Source: Celeribacter indicus (GTDB taxonomy: Bacteria; Pseudomonadota; Alphaproteobacteria; Rhodobacterales; Rhodobacteraceae). From it: a stretch of DNA of 64,000 bases. Location of the stretch: assembly GCF_000819565.1 (NCBI RefSeq), contig NZ_CP004393.1:992001-1056000 (forward strand). The letters are read 5' to 3'. A model generated the notes under the pieces. The model was not told the DNA's origin. It made no database searches and saw only the letters and a list, made by a program, of their open reading frames with translations. The position numbers and the translations under genes were made by a program. Positions 24,876-33,628 of this stretch are shown here, one piece after another; position 1 is the stretch's first letter, and each line of letters starts with the position of its first letter.

Positions 24876-25493
24876 GATGCTCCATCCTACTCAAGAGTTG
24901 GAGCCTCCGGCAAACCCGGAGCGGTTCACATGATAGTATCTGCAACTGTCGTCGTTGCGGGAGCGATGGTTGTTGCAGGCATAGTCGCCTCGTGACGCTT
25001 GGAGTGGTACGTTGATCAGCGCCGGTGAAGACGGGGAAGCCTTGGGCTTTCAGCAAGCACTTGATCGCGCGTCCTCGCTCCTGCGTACTCATCCTCGCAT
25101 CGTCTTCATGATGTGCGGGATAGCAGGATCAGGGAAGACAACCTTCGCCCAAGCATTAGAGGGCATGGGCTGCCGACGGCTATCTATAGATGAGGAAATT
25201 TGGCGTACCTATGGTCGCTTTGGTGTCGACTATCCTGAGGATGAATATCCCATCTTGCAGGCTTCGGCAGAGAAAATACTGCGCGAGCAACTCGTCGAAA
25301 TGCTGCAGACAGGAACAAAGGCGGTAATCGACTTCAGTTTCTGGAAATCCCAAACGCGAGCTGACTACCGTGAGCTTGTGCATCGTAATGGTCACCATTG
25401 CCAAATTGTGTTTCTGAAAGTTCCAGAGAACGTGCTGCGGAAGCGATTAGTTAATAGAGCTTCCCGTCGCGATGCTAATGCGGCCTTTCCAAT

Positions 25494-26821
25494 GGGAGTG
25501 TCATGAACTATGTGTATCTGGCCCGGCCCATGCGGTTTCAGATACTCAAGCGTCGAAGCGCTCGCCGAACATTATGGCGAACTGGTTGCGGGCTGCAAAC
25601 CATTCCCGGACATTTCGGCCATCCTTTTCGAATTTGCGGATTGCCAGATAGATCAACTTGGTTGCGGCCTCGTCGGTCGGGAAGGAGCCCCGCGTCTTGA
25701 TCGTTTTCCGGATCACGCGGTTCAAGCTTTCTATGGCATTCGTGGTGTAGATGATTTTCCGGATCGCGGGATCGAAACCAAAGAACGGGATCACCTCCTG
25801 CCATGCCCGGCGCCAGGCCGGGGCGATGGAGGCGTATTTCCCGGCCCATTTCTCCTCGAAGGCATCGAGCTCGGCCTCGGCCATATCGGCGGTCGGGGCA
25901 CTGTAAATCCGGCGTAGGTCCGCAGCCACGGCCTTGCGGTCCTTCCAAGAGCAGAAATTCAGGGAATGGCGCACCAGATGCACGATGCAGGTCTGGACCA
26001 TGGCGTCCGGGAACGCGGCGGTGATGGCCTCAGGAAAGCCCTTCAGCCCGTCCACGACCGCGATCAGGATGTCCTGCACGCCCCGGTTCTTCAACTCGTT
26101 CATCACCGAGAGCCAGAATTTGGCGCCCTCGTTCTCGGCGGTCCACAGGCCCAGAACCTCACGGCTCCCATCACGGGTGACGCCCAGGGCGACGTAGACG
26201 GCCTTATTCTTCACTGTCCGGCTGTCGGCGTCACGGATCTTCACCCGTAGAGCGTCGAAGATCACGATGGGATACATCCGATCCAGCGCGCGGGTCTGCC
26301 ATTCCCTGACCTCGTCCAGCACCGCATCGGTGACGCGGCTGATCAGGTCGGGCGAGACCTTCAGGCCGTAGAGATCAAGCAGGTGAGCCTGGATGTCCCG
26401 GACCGTCAGCCCGGCCGCATAAAGCCCGATGATCTTGTCATCGATCCCGTCGATCCGGGTCTGGCCCTTCTTCACCAGCTCGGGCTCGAAGCTGCTGTCG
26501 CGGTCGCGAGGCACCGCCAGCGGCAGTTCGCCGTCTTGGCTCTTCAGCACCTTGCTCGAGGCGCCATTGCGGCGGTTGGTCTGGCCGGGTGGAGCGTCTT
26601 TGCCTTCCTCGTAGCCAAGATGCGCCGTCAGCTCCGCGCCCAGCATTCGTTCCATGAGCTTGATCTTCAGCTCTTTCATCAGCCCGGCATCGCCGAGCAG
26701 ATCCTCAGGGCGCTCCACACCCTTAAGCAGTTCGTCCAAGATGTCTTTCGAAATAGTCATTCATGCTTCCTTTCGGTGCAGCATGAACCGGATCAGCCAT
26801 ACACAAAAGGTCGGACACTCT
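25494..26821 (-). mobile_element. IS256-family insertion sequence (complete, with target duplication)
   Basis: The ends carry GAGTGTC (25496-25502) and its complement GACACTC (26814-26820), with further imperfect matches inward around TGTGTAT. The flanks CTTTCCAAT at 25485-25493 and 26822-26830 form a 9 bp duplication. It encodes one transposase on the minus strand. It is intact and probably recent. Confidence 0.95.
25546..26760 (-). CDS. IS256-family transposase
   Basis: 404 residues of normal Transposase_mut length. DDE-type motifs are visible: YPIVIFDALRVKIRD (first D), VVDGLKGFPEAI (second D) and a C-terminal YTTNAIESLNRVIRKTIK block with the catalytic E. It catalyses copy-out transposition. 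It starts at ATG 26760, just inside the right inverted repeat. Confidence 0.95.
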   Translation of the reverse strand: MTISKDILDELLKGVERPEDLLGDAGLMKELKIKLMERMLGAELTAHLGYEEGKDAPPGQTNRRNGASSKVLKSQDGELPLAVPRDRDSSFEPELVKKGQTRIDGIDDKIIGLYAAGLTVRDIQAHLLDLYGLKVSPDLISRVTDAVLDEVREWQTRALDRMYPIVIFDALRVKIRDADSRTVKNKAVYVALGVTRDGSREVLGLWTAENEGAKFWLSVMNELKNRGVQDILIAVVDGLKGFPEAITAAFPDAMVQTCIVHLVRHSLNFCSWKDRKAVAADLRRIYSAPTADMAEAELDAFEEKWAGKYASIAPAWRRAWQEVIPFFGFDPAIRKIIYTTNAIESLNRVIRKTIKTRGSFPTDEAATKLIYLAIRKFEKDGRNVREWFAARNQFAIMFGERFDA

Positions 26822-26906
26822 CTTTCCAATTACAGACGATCTCCTACAGCGCTACATCCAAGGCTTTGAGCCTCCCTCCGGTCAAGATGCGTGGACCGTA
26901 GAATAA

Positions 26907-27256
26907 TCCATTGTCGAAGACTTTTTGTGGGCAAGTCAGGTCGTCTATTTTCGCTCGTCAACTCCACTGAAGCATATTCCGTTGATATCAACCACATCTC
27001 CAGGTTGGTCAGTTCGGCACGAACGGTAGGCTACGCGCCGCGCCAGATTACTAAGGGCGCTGCCCTCGCGCGGCACAAGGGAACTCTCCGGCCTTTCGCG
27101 GCATAAACGGCCCACTCCCCGCAAGCGGGTCCCCTCTCATTTATTCCACGGTGCCAAAGACTTCCCTTGCACCTTGCTACCCCGGTCTCGCCGACGGGCA
27201 AGGGTTCAGGAGCGGCGCTTCGCTTCTCTGAACCCCAAACCCAAAGGAAGAAAGAC
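26907..27256 (+). other. Leader region of the methyltransferase gene, with stem-loop
   Basis: 350 bp without a gene. A stem-loop with arms GGGTTCAG (27202-27209) and CTGAACCC (27228-27235) lies 21 bp before the methyltransferase ATG, with the loop rich in GCGCTTCGCT. It may act in transcript control. Otherwise nothing is recognised. Confidence 0.5.
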
Positions 27257-27934
27257 ATGACCGGCAACACCGATACCTCCCGCAACGTGATTTTCAATGC
27301 CGATTGTATCCAGGCGATGCGCTCATTTGACGGGGGATCAGTGAACTTCATTCTGACCGATCCGCCCTATCTCGTGAACTATCGCGATCGTAACGGCAGG
27401 AAGGTGGCGAACGACGACAACTCCCGCTGGCTGCGGCCCGCTTTCAATCAGATGCATCGCGTTTTGAAGGATGGTGGTTTTTGCGTCAGCTTCTACGGCT
27501 GGAATAAGGTCGATTTGTTCATGGACGCATGGAAGGCGGCAGGCTTTCGCGTTGTCGGGCATATCGTTTTCCGCAAGCGTTATGCGTCATCGGCGAAGTT
27601 CCTGCGCTATCAGCATGAGCAGGCTTACTTGCTGGCGAAGGGCAATGTTTGTCTGCCCGAAAACCCCATCCCGGACGTGATCGACTTCCCCTATGCGGGT
27701 AACAAGCTTCATCCAACGCAAAAGCCCGTCGAGGCCCTGACGCCGCTCATCGAGGCGTTCACGAAGCCCGGCGACATTGTGCTGGACCCGTTCAGCGGCA
27801 GTGGTTCCACCTTGGCGGCAGCGCAGCAGCTCGGCCGCAACTGGATCGGCGTCGAACTGGACAGCCGGCACCACGAGACGGCCAGCAGACGGCTTGCATG
27901 GATGCAGCAGCAGAACGGAAGGGCGGCGGCATGA
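27257..27934 (+). CDS. DNA adenine/cytosine-N4 methyltransferase (solitary)
   Basis: A 225-residue enzyme with the beta-class order of motifs: catalytic DPPY in FILTDPPYLVNY (about residues 32-43), then the SAM-binding motif DPFSGSGSTLAAAQQLGRNWIGVE (about residues 175-200). This fits N6-adenine or N4-cytosine methylation of DNA. ATG 27257 has AGGA upstream; the frame opens earlier but without a Shine-Dalgarno. No restriction endonuclease gene is adjacent, so it is probably a solitary methyltransferase. Such genes are common on alphaproteobacterial integrative elements near the DUF2285/RepA module, as here. Confidence 0.9.
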   Translation: MTGNTDTSRNVIFNADCIQAMRSFDGGSVNFILTDPPYLVNYRDRNGRKVANDDNSRWLRPAFNQMHRVLKDGGFCVSFYGWNKVDLFMDAWKAAGFRVVGHIVFRKRYASSAKFLRYQHEQAYLLAKGNVCLPENPIPDVIDFPYAGNKLHPTQKPVEALTPLIEAFTKPGDIVLDPFSGSGSTLAAAQQLGRNWIGVELDSRHHETASRRLAWMQQQNGRAAA

Positions 27935-27974
27935 GCCGCCCCACCTTTCCAACGGACCGAGAGAGGATTTTGCA

Positions 27975-28268
27975 ATGCGCTGGATCGTGACCGCCGACTA
28001 TTGGGGAAACTGCCTTGGCATGGGAGAAGACGCGGACGGCGTTCCTACCCGTGGCACGCCGGAACAGGCCGACGCCCTGCCGATGGAGTTCTGGCTTTGC
28101 GACGCAAAGGAAAACGTGGTGTTCGAAGGCCGTTGCGGCGACATTGAAGCGGATTGGTGGCATGGCTTTGAGCCGCTTATCGCGACTTGGAACACGTTCC
28201 GTTGCCGTCGCCTCTATTATCGCCGCGCTGGAAGCAAAGAACCCTGGCGCTTGCTTAAGCAGCCATAA
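27975..28268 (+). CDS. Hypothetical protein, 97 residues
   Basis: A 97-residue acidic protein, MRWIVTADYWGNCLGMGEDA then MEFWLCDAKENVVFEGRCGD, rich in Trp. ATG 27975 follows GAGAGGA. It lies 40 bp after the methyltransferase on the same strand and is probably co-transcribed. No domain recognised; a backbone gene of the mobile element is likely from position. Confidence 0.65.
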   Translation: MRWIVTADYWGNCLGMGEDADGVPTRGTPEQADALPMEFWLCDAKENVVFEGRCGDIEADWWHGFEPLIATWNTFRCRRLYYRRAGSKEPWRLLKQP

Positions 28269-28337
28269 GCCGAACGCTAAGGCGGGAGTTGAAGGAGTTC
28301 CGAAGCCTGTGCTTGGCTCCGTGCTCTGCCAAAAACA

Positions 28338-28508
28338 ATGGAAAGCATCTACCAGATCAGTTGGAACGATCTGCTGTTACTGCATGTCCCACTGGCCGCG
28401 TTGGAAATTGCGCTCGCCGGCACCGCCGGCTCGCGAGTCGAAGCGAACGGGGTTTTGAGGGCGCACACATCCAATGCGTTCATTGGATATACGATCCGGT
28501 TATCTTGA
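28338..28508 (+). CDS. Possible small protein, 56 residues
   Basis: An open frame from ATG 28338 (MESIYQISWNDLLLLHVPLA) to TGA 28506-28508 with a hydrophobic first half. No strong Shine-Dalgarno and no recognised family. It is in the 336 bp gap between two element genes and could be chance. Confidence 0.25.
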   Translation: MESIYQISWNDLLLLHVPLAALEIALAGTAGSRVEANGVLRAHTSNAFIGYTIRLS

Positions 28509-28604
28509 AAGAATGGCTACCTCCGCCACTGGCCATGGCTGACGCTTGTGATAGGGGCGGTAGTACTGAAATCGAAACGCCGCCCTACATAGGGAGGTGA
28601 CGCC

Positions 28605-29397
28605 ATGCTGTTGGGCATCGATTGGCGTACATCGGCGGACTACAGACATACGAAGACCATCCCTGCCGCCGGTTTCGCTTGGGAATATCTGCGGCGCGAC
28701 GACGAGTATCATCACGATTTCCGCGCAATTTCGCGAATGAAGAACCCTACAGGCTCCCGGCTCGATGCATTCGCACGACGCTGGGGGTTGCGATTTCCCC
28801 TGCGATCCTGAAACGCTCGCCGACCGGCAATCCCAATTCTGGATTCCGAGCCTTCAGCCCCAGGCCGTCATGTTGTCGCCGGCGCCAGCGCCGGAGCCGG
28901 CCAGCGCCGAGACGCCGGGCTTCACGCTCGCCCACCTCGATGGTCTCGATCTGCGGCGGGCGGACGATGGCTGGCATGGACTCTGGCGCGTGGATGGCGT
29001 CGCGCATCAGTTCTGGCTTCCCGAGGCGGTCCCCGACGCGGCGGCGTTCTATACCGTCACCCTGCCAATGGATTCCTTTCTCGAGCTGCGTGCCCATGCG
29101 GCGCGGCGCTTGTGGCGGTCCCTGAACGGGCGCGCGCCAGGCCCGGATTTCCGCACCATGCCCTCGCAGCTGCGCCAGTTTCATATCCTCTCTCTGCGCG
29201 CGCTTGACGCAAAGCTGCATGGCGAGAGCCATCGCACCATCGCCGAAGTGCTGCTCGGTTTTCGCGGCGACAAGACCGATTGGGAGAACGACCCGCGCCG
29301 CAACAGGGCCCGCCGCCTGGCCGCCCATGGCCTCGCCATGATGAAAGGCGGCTACCGTCTGCTGCTGCACTATCCTGTCAAGCGCCGACACGAATAG
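28605..29397 (+). pseudogene. DUF6499-DUF2285 regulator, interrupted by a frameshift
   Basis: The first frame (28605-28811) encodes a DUF6499-type N-terminus: DWRTSADYRHTKTIPAAGFA then WEYLRRDDEYHHDF, ending at RWGLRFP. The second frame, entered at about 28801, continues CDPETLADRQSQFW and then DUF2285 (LDLRRADDGWHGLWRVDG to AHGLAMMKGGYRLLLHY). Together they read as one roughly 260-residue protein. Dropping one C from the CCCC at 28797-28800 restores the frame. A clear GGAGGTGA precedes ATG 28605. Proteins of this type are putative regulators of alphaproteobacterial integrative elements. A sequencing error in the C-run cannot be excluded. Confidence 0.85.
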
Positions 29398-29545
29398 CCC
29401 CGCCATCGCAGACGGCCGCAATGGGGGCCGTGAAAGTATAGACACAAATTCGGCCCGCTACAGGTCGCCGATTCCTCGCCAAGGTTCGCCACAGCCCGCT
29501 GTCGCCGCTGACAGCAGCATCGACCGACGAACCTGAGGTGATCCC

Positions 29546-29815
29546 ATGCCCGACCCGCTGGCGGACCTGCCACCGAGATTCCTGCGCACCAAGGAGGCCG
29601 CGTATTTCCTCGGCCTTTCGCGCCGAACACTTGAGAAGCATCGCACCTATGGCACCGGCCCGGTTTATCGGAAGGTTGGCGGCCGCGTCCTCTATTCGAT
29701 CCGCGATCTGGAAGCCTGGACCGAAACTGGCGCCCGCAAATGCACGCGGGACAAGGACGCCGGCACGGTCTTTCCCCCGCACCCGCTCACGCCCGACGAA
29801 CGGAATCGGCTCTGA
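29546..29815 (+). CDS. AlpA-like helix-turn-helix protein (excisionase type)
   Basis: 89 residues with a MerR/AlpA-type HTH (LRTKEAAYFLGLSRRTLEKHRTYG, then YRKVGGRVLYSIRDLEAW), a fold used by excisionases and small regulators. GAGGTGA precedes ATG 29546. Its stop abuts the repA start, so the two are translationally coupled. This AlpA-repA pair follows the DUF2285 gene in many integrative elements. Confidence 0.88.
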   Translation: MPDPLADLPPRFLRTKEAAYFLGLSRRTLEKHRTYGTGPVYRKVGGRVLYSIRDLEAWTETGARKCTRDKDAGTVFPPHPLTPDERNRL

Positions 29816-30931
29816 ATGTTGCGGGACAACGATCACAGCCCCGCCCGACCGGAGAGCGCCAGCGAGCGCAGCCGCCTCCACCCCTTCGTGGTCGCAACCG
29901 GCGACGCCGCACCGCGCGACCAGCGAGACCTGATGGAGCGGCCTTTCTTCTCCCTGGCGAAATCGCCGCGCACCAAGCCGATTCTCTACAAAGCCGCCGA
30001 TGTCGAGGTTCAAGTCCTCGGTATGCCCGAGCACGGCATGGCAACCATCTGGGACGCCGACGTGCTGATATGGGCGGCGAGCCAGATCGTCGCGGCCGAG
30101 AACAACGGCCTCATCACGTCGCGCTTCTTTCGCTTCATGCCCTACCAGCTTCTGCGCGCCATCGGGCGGGCGACGGGCAACCGGGACTATCTTCTGCTCA
30201 AGGCGGCACTCGCACGGCTGCAATCCACTGTCATCGCCACCACGATCCGCAACGGCGCGCATTGGCGGCGGCGGCAATTTTCTTGGATCAACGAATGGGA
30301 GGAAATGACCACGCGCGCCGGCCGCGTCGAGGGCATGGAATTTGTCCTGCCCGAATGGTTTTACAACAGCGTCATTGATCGCTCGCTCGTGCTGGCGATT
30401 GATCCGGCCTATTTCCGGCTGAAGGGTGGCATCGAGCGCTGGCTTTACCGCGTCGCGCGCAAGCACGCCGGCCGCCAGCCGGAAGGCTGGTCTTTCGAGG
30501 TCGCTCACCTTCACCAGAAGTCCGGCAGCCTCGCCCGGCCGTCCGACTTCGCGCTCGACCTCCGGCGGATCGCTGCCCGCCAGTCGCTGCCCGGCTACCT
30601 GCTCCAGATCGAATGGGAGAACGGGCAGGAGCTGCTGCGTTTCCTTCCCGAAAAACTATCCACAGTGCCTGTTGATAACCATGTGAATCCTATCGGGACA
30701 TCAGGCGCACGCAATATCGGGACATCAGGCGCAAATCGTTCGCCAGACTCTATAGAAGAATCTAACAAAGAATCTTCTTTAACTGTTTCTGTGGGTGTGA
30801 AGCACGCGCCCAGTGCCACCCGCGATCATCTTGCCAATGATCCTGGGCGTTCGCAACAAGCAGCATATGAGCCATCCCGATCTGTCCGTCTTCCGTGGAT
30901 TCCAGCCATCAAGCCGGAGGACACGCCATGA
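29816..30931 (+). CDS. repA: RepA replication initiator (PF10134 type)
   Basis: A 371-residue protein. The conserved part (about residues 40-280) includes RDLMERPFFSLAKSPRTKPI, ISRFFRFMPYQLL-like sequence, DRSLVLAIDPAYFRLKGGIE and RWLYRVARKHAG, matching the replication-initiator family that binds origins with winged-helix domains. ATG follows the alpA stop directly. The C-terminal tail is low-complexity and holds a direct repeat, IGTSGA twice, encoded by DNA repeats that may be origin iterons. A parA gene usually follows, but here the sequence runs into an IS110 remnant with no ParA. Confidence 0.9.
   Translation: MLRDNDHSPARPESASERSRLHPFVVATGDAAPRDQRDLMERPFFSLAKSPRTKPILYKAADVEVQVLGMPEHGMATIWDADVLIWAASQIVAAENNGLITSRFFRFMPYQLLRAIGRATGNRDYLLLKAALARLQSTVIATTIRNGAHWRRRQFSWINEWEEMTTRAGRVEGMEFVLPEWFYNSVIDRSLVLAIDPAYFRLKGGIERWLYRVARKHAGRQPEGWSFEVAHLHQKSGSLARPSDFALDLRRIAARQSLPGYLLQIEWENGQELLRFLPEKLSTVPVDNHVNPIGTSGARNIGTSGANRSPDSIEESNKESSLTVSVGVKHAPSATRDHLANDPGRSQQAAYEPSRSVRLPWIPAIKPEDTP
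30691..30733 (+). repeat. Two 19 bp direct repeats inside repA (possible iterons)
   Basis: TATCGGGACATCAGGCGCA occurs at 30691-30709 and again at 30715-30733 with a 24 bp period. Exact repeats with a two-turn-like spacing inside a replication gene suggest RepA-binding sites, but two copies are few and coding constraint could explain them. Confidence 0.55.
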
Positions 30932-31179
30932 GCGGATCATCGATATCACCCCGAGCGGCTCACGCTTCTTTCCGTGGTCGATATCAGGATCGCCACAAGC
31001 AGGGATCGGAAGGTCGGGCGGCCAAGCTAACTCGCGTCTTCGCTGTCGCAGAATGCGATGCGGACAAGATTCTCAACGTGCTCACCCGAACCCTCGTCCC
31101 CTCGGGGGACATCTCTCCGCGGCAGCGGAACTCTCAGCCTATGTCAGCCGGCATCCATGCGGATGACAGGCAAACGGCG
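30932..31179. other. Degenerate gap after repA
   Basis: About 250 bp with open but unrecognisable frames. No ParA Walker motif is present where parA is expected. The left end of the IS110 remnant lies at the right edge. Confidence 0.4.
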
Positions 31180-32150
31180 TTAAACAGAAGGACTGGGCTT
31201 CGGCCCGATTGCCTGACCGTCACCCGTCTTCCAGAGGAAGGTGGTTCCCTCGACCCAAATGCGGTGCATCAGAACGGCCATCCGGCGCGCAAGCGCGGTG
31301 ACCGCGCGCTTATGGCCCCGGTTTTTCACCAGCCGCATGCCCCATGCCTTGAGCGACGACCAGCGCTTCACGCGGATGAGCAGGATGTGCGCGGCCTCGT
31401 AGAGCGCCGCGCGTGCCATCGCGTCACCGCTCTTGGACACGCGCCCAGTCCAATCGACCTCGCCAGACTGGTAGGCGCGCGGCGTCAGCCCCAGATGTGC
31501 GCCTACCGATTTGGAGCGCCGGAACCGAGATGGCACGTCGATGGTCGCACGATAGGTCAGCGCCACAATGGGACCGACGCCGGGAACGGTCATCAGCCGG
31601 CGGCACACGTCATCGTCACGGACGAAGTTCATCGCCACCTTTTGCAGGTTGGCATATTCGACAGCCAGAGCGCGCCTCGCGGTCAGCATCGGATTGAGCG
31701 CCCGCATCAGCATCGCACGGTCGCCGGCGAGTTCCAGAACGCGCACCTCGAAGTTGCGCTTGGACACCACGCCCATCTTCAGACCGAAGCTGCGCAACAT
31801 GCCCCTGATCGCCAGCTCGATATCCATCAGCTTGCGCACCAGCGTCTGCCTGGCCACCAGCAGGAAGCGCAGTTCCTGCGCGGTCTGCGTCTTCACATGC
31901 ACGGCGCGGAACCAGCCGGTGCGCATGATGTTGGCGATCCCGCGCGCATCGTTGCGGTCGGTCTTGTTCGGCATGGCCGACAGCGCCGCCTTGGCGTGCC
32001 GCGTCTCGATGCACACGACTGGCAGACCGGCTTCGGCCATGCCGCCGTAAAGCCATTGCGACGGAGCGCCGGCTTCAAGGCCAATCCGCTTCATCACCAT
32101 GCCGCACTGCGCGAAGAACGCGACGAGGTCGTCCGGTGTCCGTCGTCAGA
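31180..32150 (-). pseudogene. IS110-family transposase, 5'-truncated
   Basis: The 306-residue frame from ATG 32100 (extendable to about 32150) has most of the DEDD transposase: KTDRNDARGIANIM, and the C-terminal transposase_20 region with VPGVGPIVALTYRATID, SVGAHLGLTPRAYQSGEVDW and KSGDAMARAALYEAA. It lacks the first catalytic Asp segment, normally within the first 30 residues. A stop in frame lies just upstream, at the edge of the neighbouring IS3-family element. It is therefore probably inactive. Confidence 0.88.
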
Positions 32151-32210
32151 TAATTTGGGGCAGTTAGTTGGCTGAACTAAGAGAGGGTCTGGCTCATCCG
32201 GTTGATTTAA

Positions 32211-33191
32211 TTATGCGGCGGAATTGCGGTGAAGCAAACGTCGCGTTTCGATGGTTTTTCGTTTGATCCTCTCTCGTTGTTTTAGAATGGCTTGTCCGCG
32301 ACCGAAGTAGACATCGGCGGGCGTGAGGTTATGCAGGCTCTCATGATAGCGCCGGTGGTTGTAATGCTCGACGAAGGCCTCAATTTGGCTGCTGAGTTCG
32401 CCGGGCAGGTAATAGTTCTCCAGCAGGATCCGGTTTTTCAGGGTCTGGTGCCACCGCTCGATCTTACCTTGGGTTTGCGGGTGATATGGGGCACCGCGAA
32501 CATGCTCCATTTTTTGATCTTCCAGCCACTCAGCCAGTTCAACCGAGATGTAACTGGCTCCGTTGTCACTGAGGAGCCGCGGTTTGTGAACGACGGTTGC
32601 CTGATCGCAGCCGGAGGCCTGCAACGCCAGATCCAGCGTGTCGGTCACATCCCCCGCCTTCATCGTGGTGCAGAGTTTCCAGGCGATGATATAGCGACTG
32701 TAATCATCCAGGATGGTCGACAGGTAGAACCAGCCCCAACCGATGACCTTCAGATAGGTGAAGTCGGTCTGCCAAAGCTGGTTGGGTCTCGTCGTCTTGT
32801 CCTTGAACTCATCGGCGGCGGATAAAACCACGTAAGCCGGGCTTGTGATCAGGTCGTGCTCCTTGAGGACGCGATACACGGAAGACTCTGATACAAAATA
32901 TTTTTCCGTGTCCGTGAAGCGCACGGCCAGTTCCCGCGGCGACAGTTCGCTTTCCTCCAGCGCCAAGCTAACGACCTTCTTGCGAACAGGCTCGGGAATA
33001 CGGTTCCAGACCCGTGACGGTCTCGAACTGCGATCTTCCAGCGCTTCGGGGCCGCCCGATAGATACCGATCATACCAGCGGTAGAAGGTAGCCCTGGGGA
33101 TGCCCAGCTTGTCCAAGGTTCGCTTCGTCGGCAAGTGCGACTGCTCGACCAAACGAATGATCTCCAGCTTCTCGGATGCAGGGTATCTCAT
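32211..33191 (-). CDS. IS3-family transposase OrfB
   Basis: 326 residues. An HTH_29-like N-terminus (EKLEIIRLVEQSHLPTKRTL, then LGIPRATFYRWYDRY) precedes an rve integrase core with DFTYLKVIGWGWFYLSTILD (D), LLSDNGASYISVEL (D) and HPQTQGKIERWHQTLKNRI (E). It overlaps orfA by 4 bp in the -1 frame. Confidence 0.92.
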   Translation of the reverse strand: MRYPASEKLEIIRLVEQSHLPTKRTLDKLGIPRATFYRWYDRYLSGGPEALEDRSSRPSRVWNRIPEPVRKKVVSLALEESELSPRELAVRFTDTEKYFVSESSVYRVLKEHDLITSPAYVVLSAADEFKDKTTRPNQLWQTDFTYLKVIGWGWFYLSTILDDYSRYIIAWKLCTTMKAGDVTDTLDLALQASGCDQATVVHKPRLLSDNGASYISVELAEWLEDQKMEHVRGAPYHPQTQGKIERWHQTLKNRILLENYYLPGELSSQIEAFVEHYNHRRYHESLHNLTPADVYFGRGQAILKQRERIKRKTIETRRLLHRNSAA

Positions 33192-33568
33192 GAGTCGTCG
33201 CCCCCATCCCCGAGAATGCTTTTTTTGAGCAGGCGAAGCTCGAGCGCCTGCTCGGCAACAACTTCTTTGAGTTCGCGGGATTCACGACGCAGGGTTTTGA
33301 CTTCGGTCGAGTTTGCCTCTCGCGCCGTGTCGCCGGCGAGACGCTTCTTGCCGGCCTCGAGGAATTCCTTCGACCAGCTGTAATACAGGCTCTGAGCGAT
33401 ACCTTCCCGGCGACACAGCTCAGCAATGCTGTCCTCACCTTTCAGGCCATCCAACACGATCCTGATCTTCTCTTCCGCTGAATACTGTTTGCGGGTTGCG
33501 CGCCGGATGTCTTTGACAACCTTCTCGCCATGGCTCTGTTTGGGTACGGATTTCTGTCTCATCTTCAC
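33188..33568 (-). CDS. IS3-family transposase OrfA
   Basis: 126 residues with a Tnp_8 helix-turn-helix (QYSAEEKIRIVLDGLKGE, then CRREGIAQSLYYSWSKEFLE) and a C-terminal coiled coil (LRRESRELKEVVAEQALELR). It binds the ends of the element. Frame intact. Confidence 0.9.
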   Translation of the reverse strand: MKMRQKSVPKQSHGEKVVKDIRRATRKQYSAEEKIRIVLDGLKGEDSIAELCRREGIAQSLYYSWSKEFLEAGKKRLAGDTAREANSTEVKTLRRESRELKEVVAEQALELRLLKKSILGDGGDDS

Positions 33569-33628
33569 TCCTTGGTGGTTACGATGAGCCAGAAATCCTC
33601 TCTTATCAAATCGCCCTAAGCTGTCCCA

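Larger units (their letters stand above)
23614..24928 (-). mobile_element. IS3-family insertion sequence
   Basis: 1315 bp bounded by perfect 27 bp inverted repeats starting TGAACCGCTCCGGG (23614-23640 and 24902-24928). It carries overlapping orfA and orfB on the minus strand. The flanking bases (GGC left, CAT right) do not form a target duplication, which suggests later recombination through this copy. Confidence 0.92.
25012..26906 (+). pseudogene. P-loop ATP-binding protein (AAA_33-like kinase) split by IS256
   Basis: The 5' part (25012-25493) encodes a P-loop protein with Walker A GIAGSGKTTF at about residues 36-45 and a nucleotide-kinase-like layout. The frame is broken by IS256. Removing the element and one 9 bp target copy (CTTTCCAAT) joins position 25493 to 26831 and restores the frame, which continues ITDDLLQRYIQGFEPP then SGQDAWTVE and stops at 26904-26906. 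The restored protein would be 185 residues. The likely start is TTG 25012, with GGAG 8 bp upstream. It resembles AAA_33 small-molecule or RNA kinases; the substrate is unknown. GC content is visibly lower than around it, so it is probably a recent acquisition. Confidence 0.85.
32156..33628 (-). mobile_element. IS3-family element (second type)
   Basis: About 1.47 kb. Imperfect inverted ends can be aligned: left GGGGCAGTTAG then AAGAGAGGGTCTGGCTCATC; right, read inward, GGGACAGCTTAG then AAGAGAGGATTTCTGGCTCATC. It contains overlapping orfA and orfB on the minus strand. The flanks (AATT and TTGG) are not duplicated. The exact ends are uncertain by a few bases. Confidence 0.8.

Noticed and set aside
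30932..31179. parA after repA
   Set aside because: No Walker A or ParA motif in any frame; the region is degenerate.
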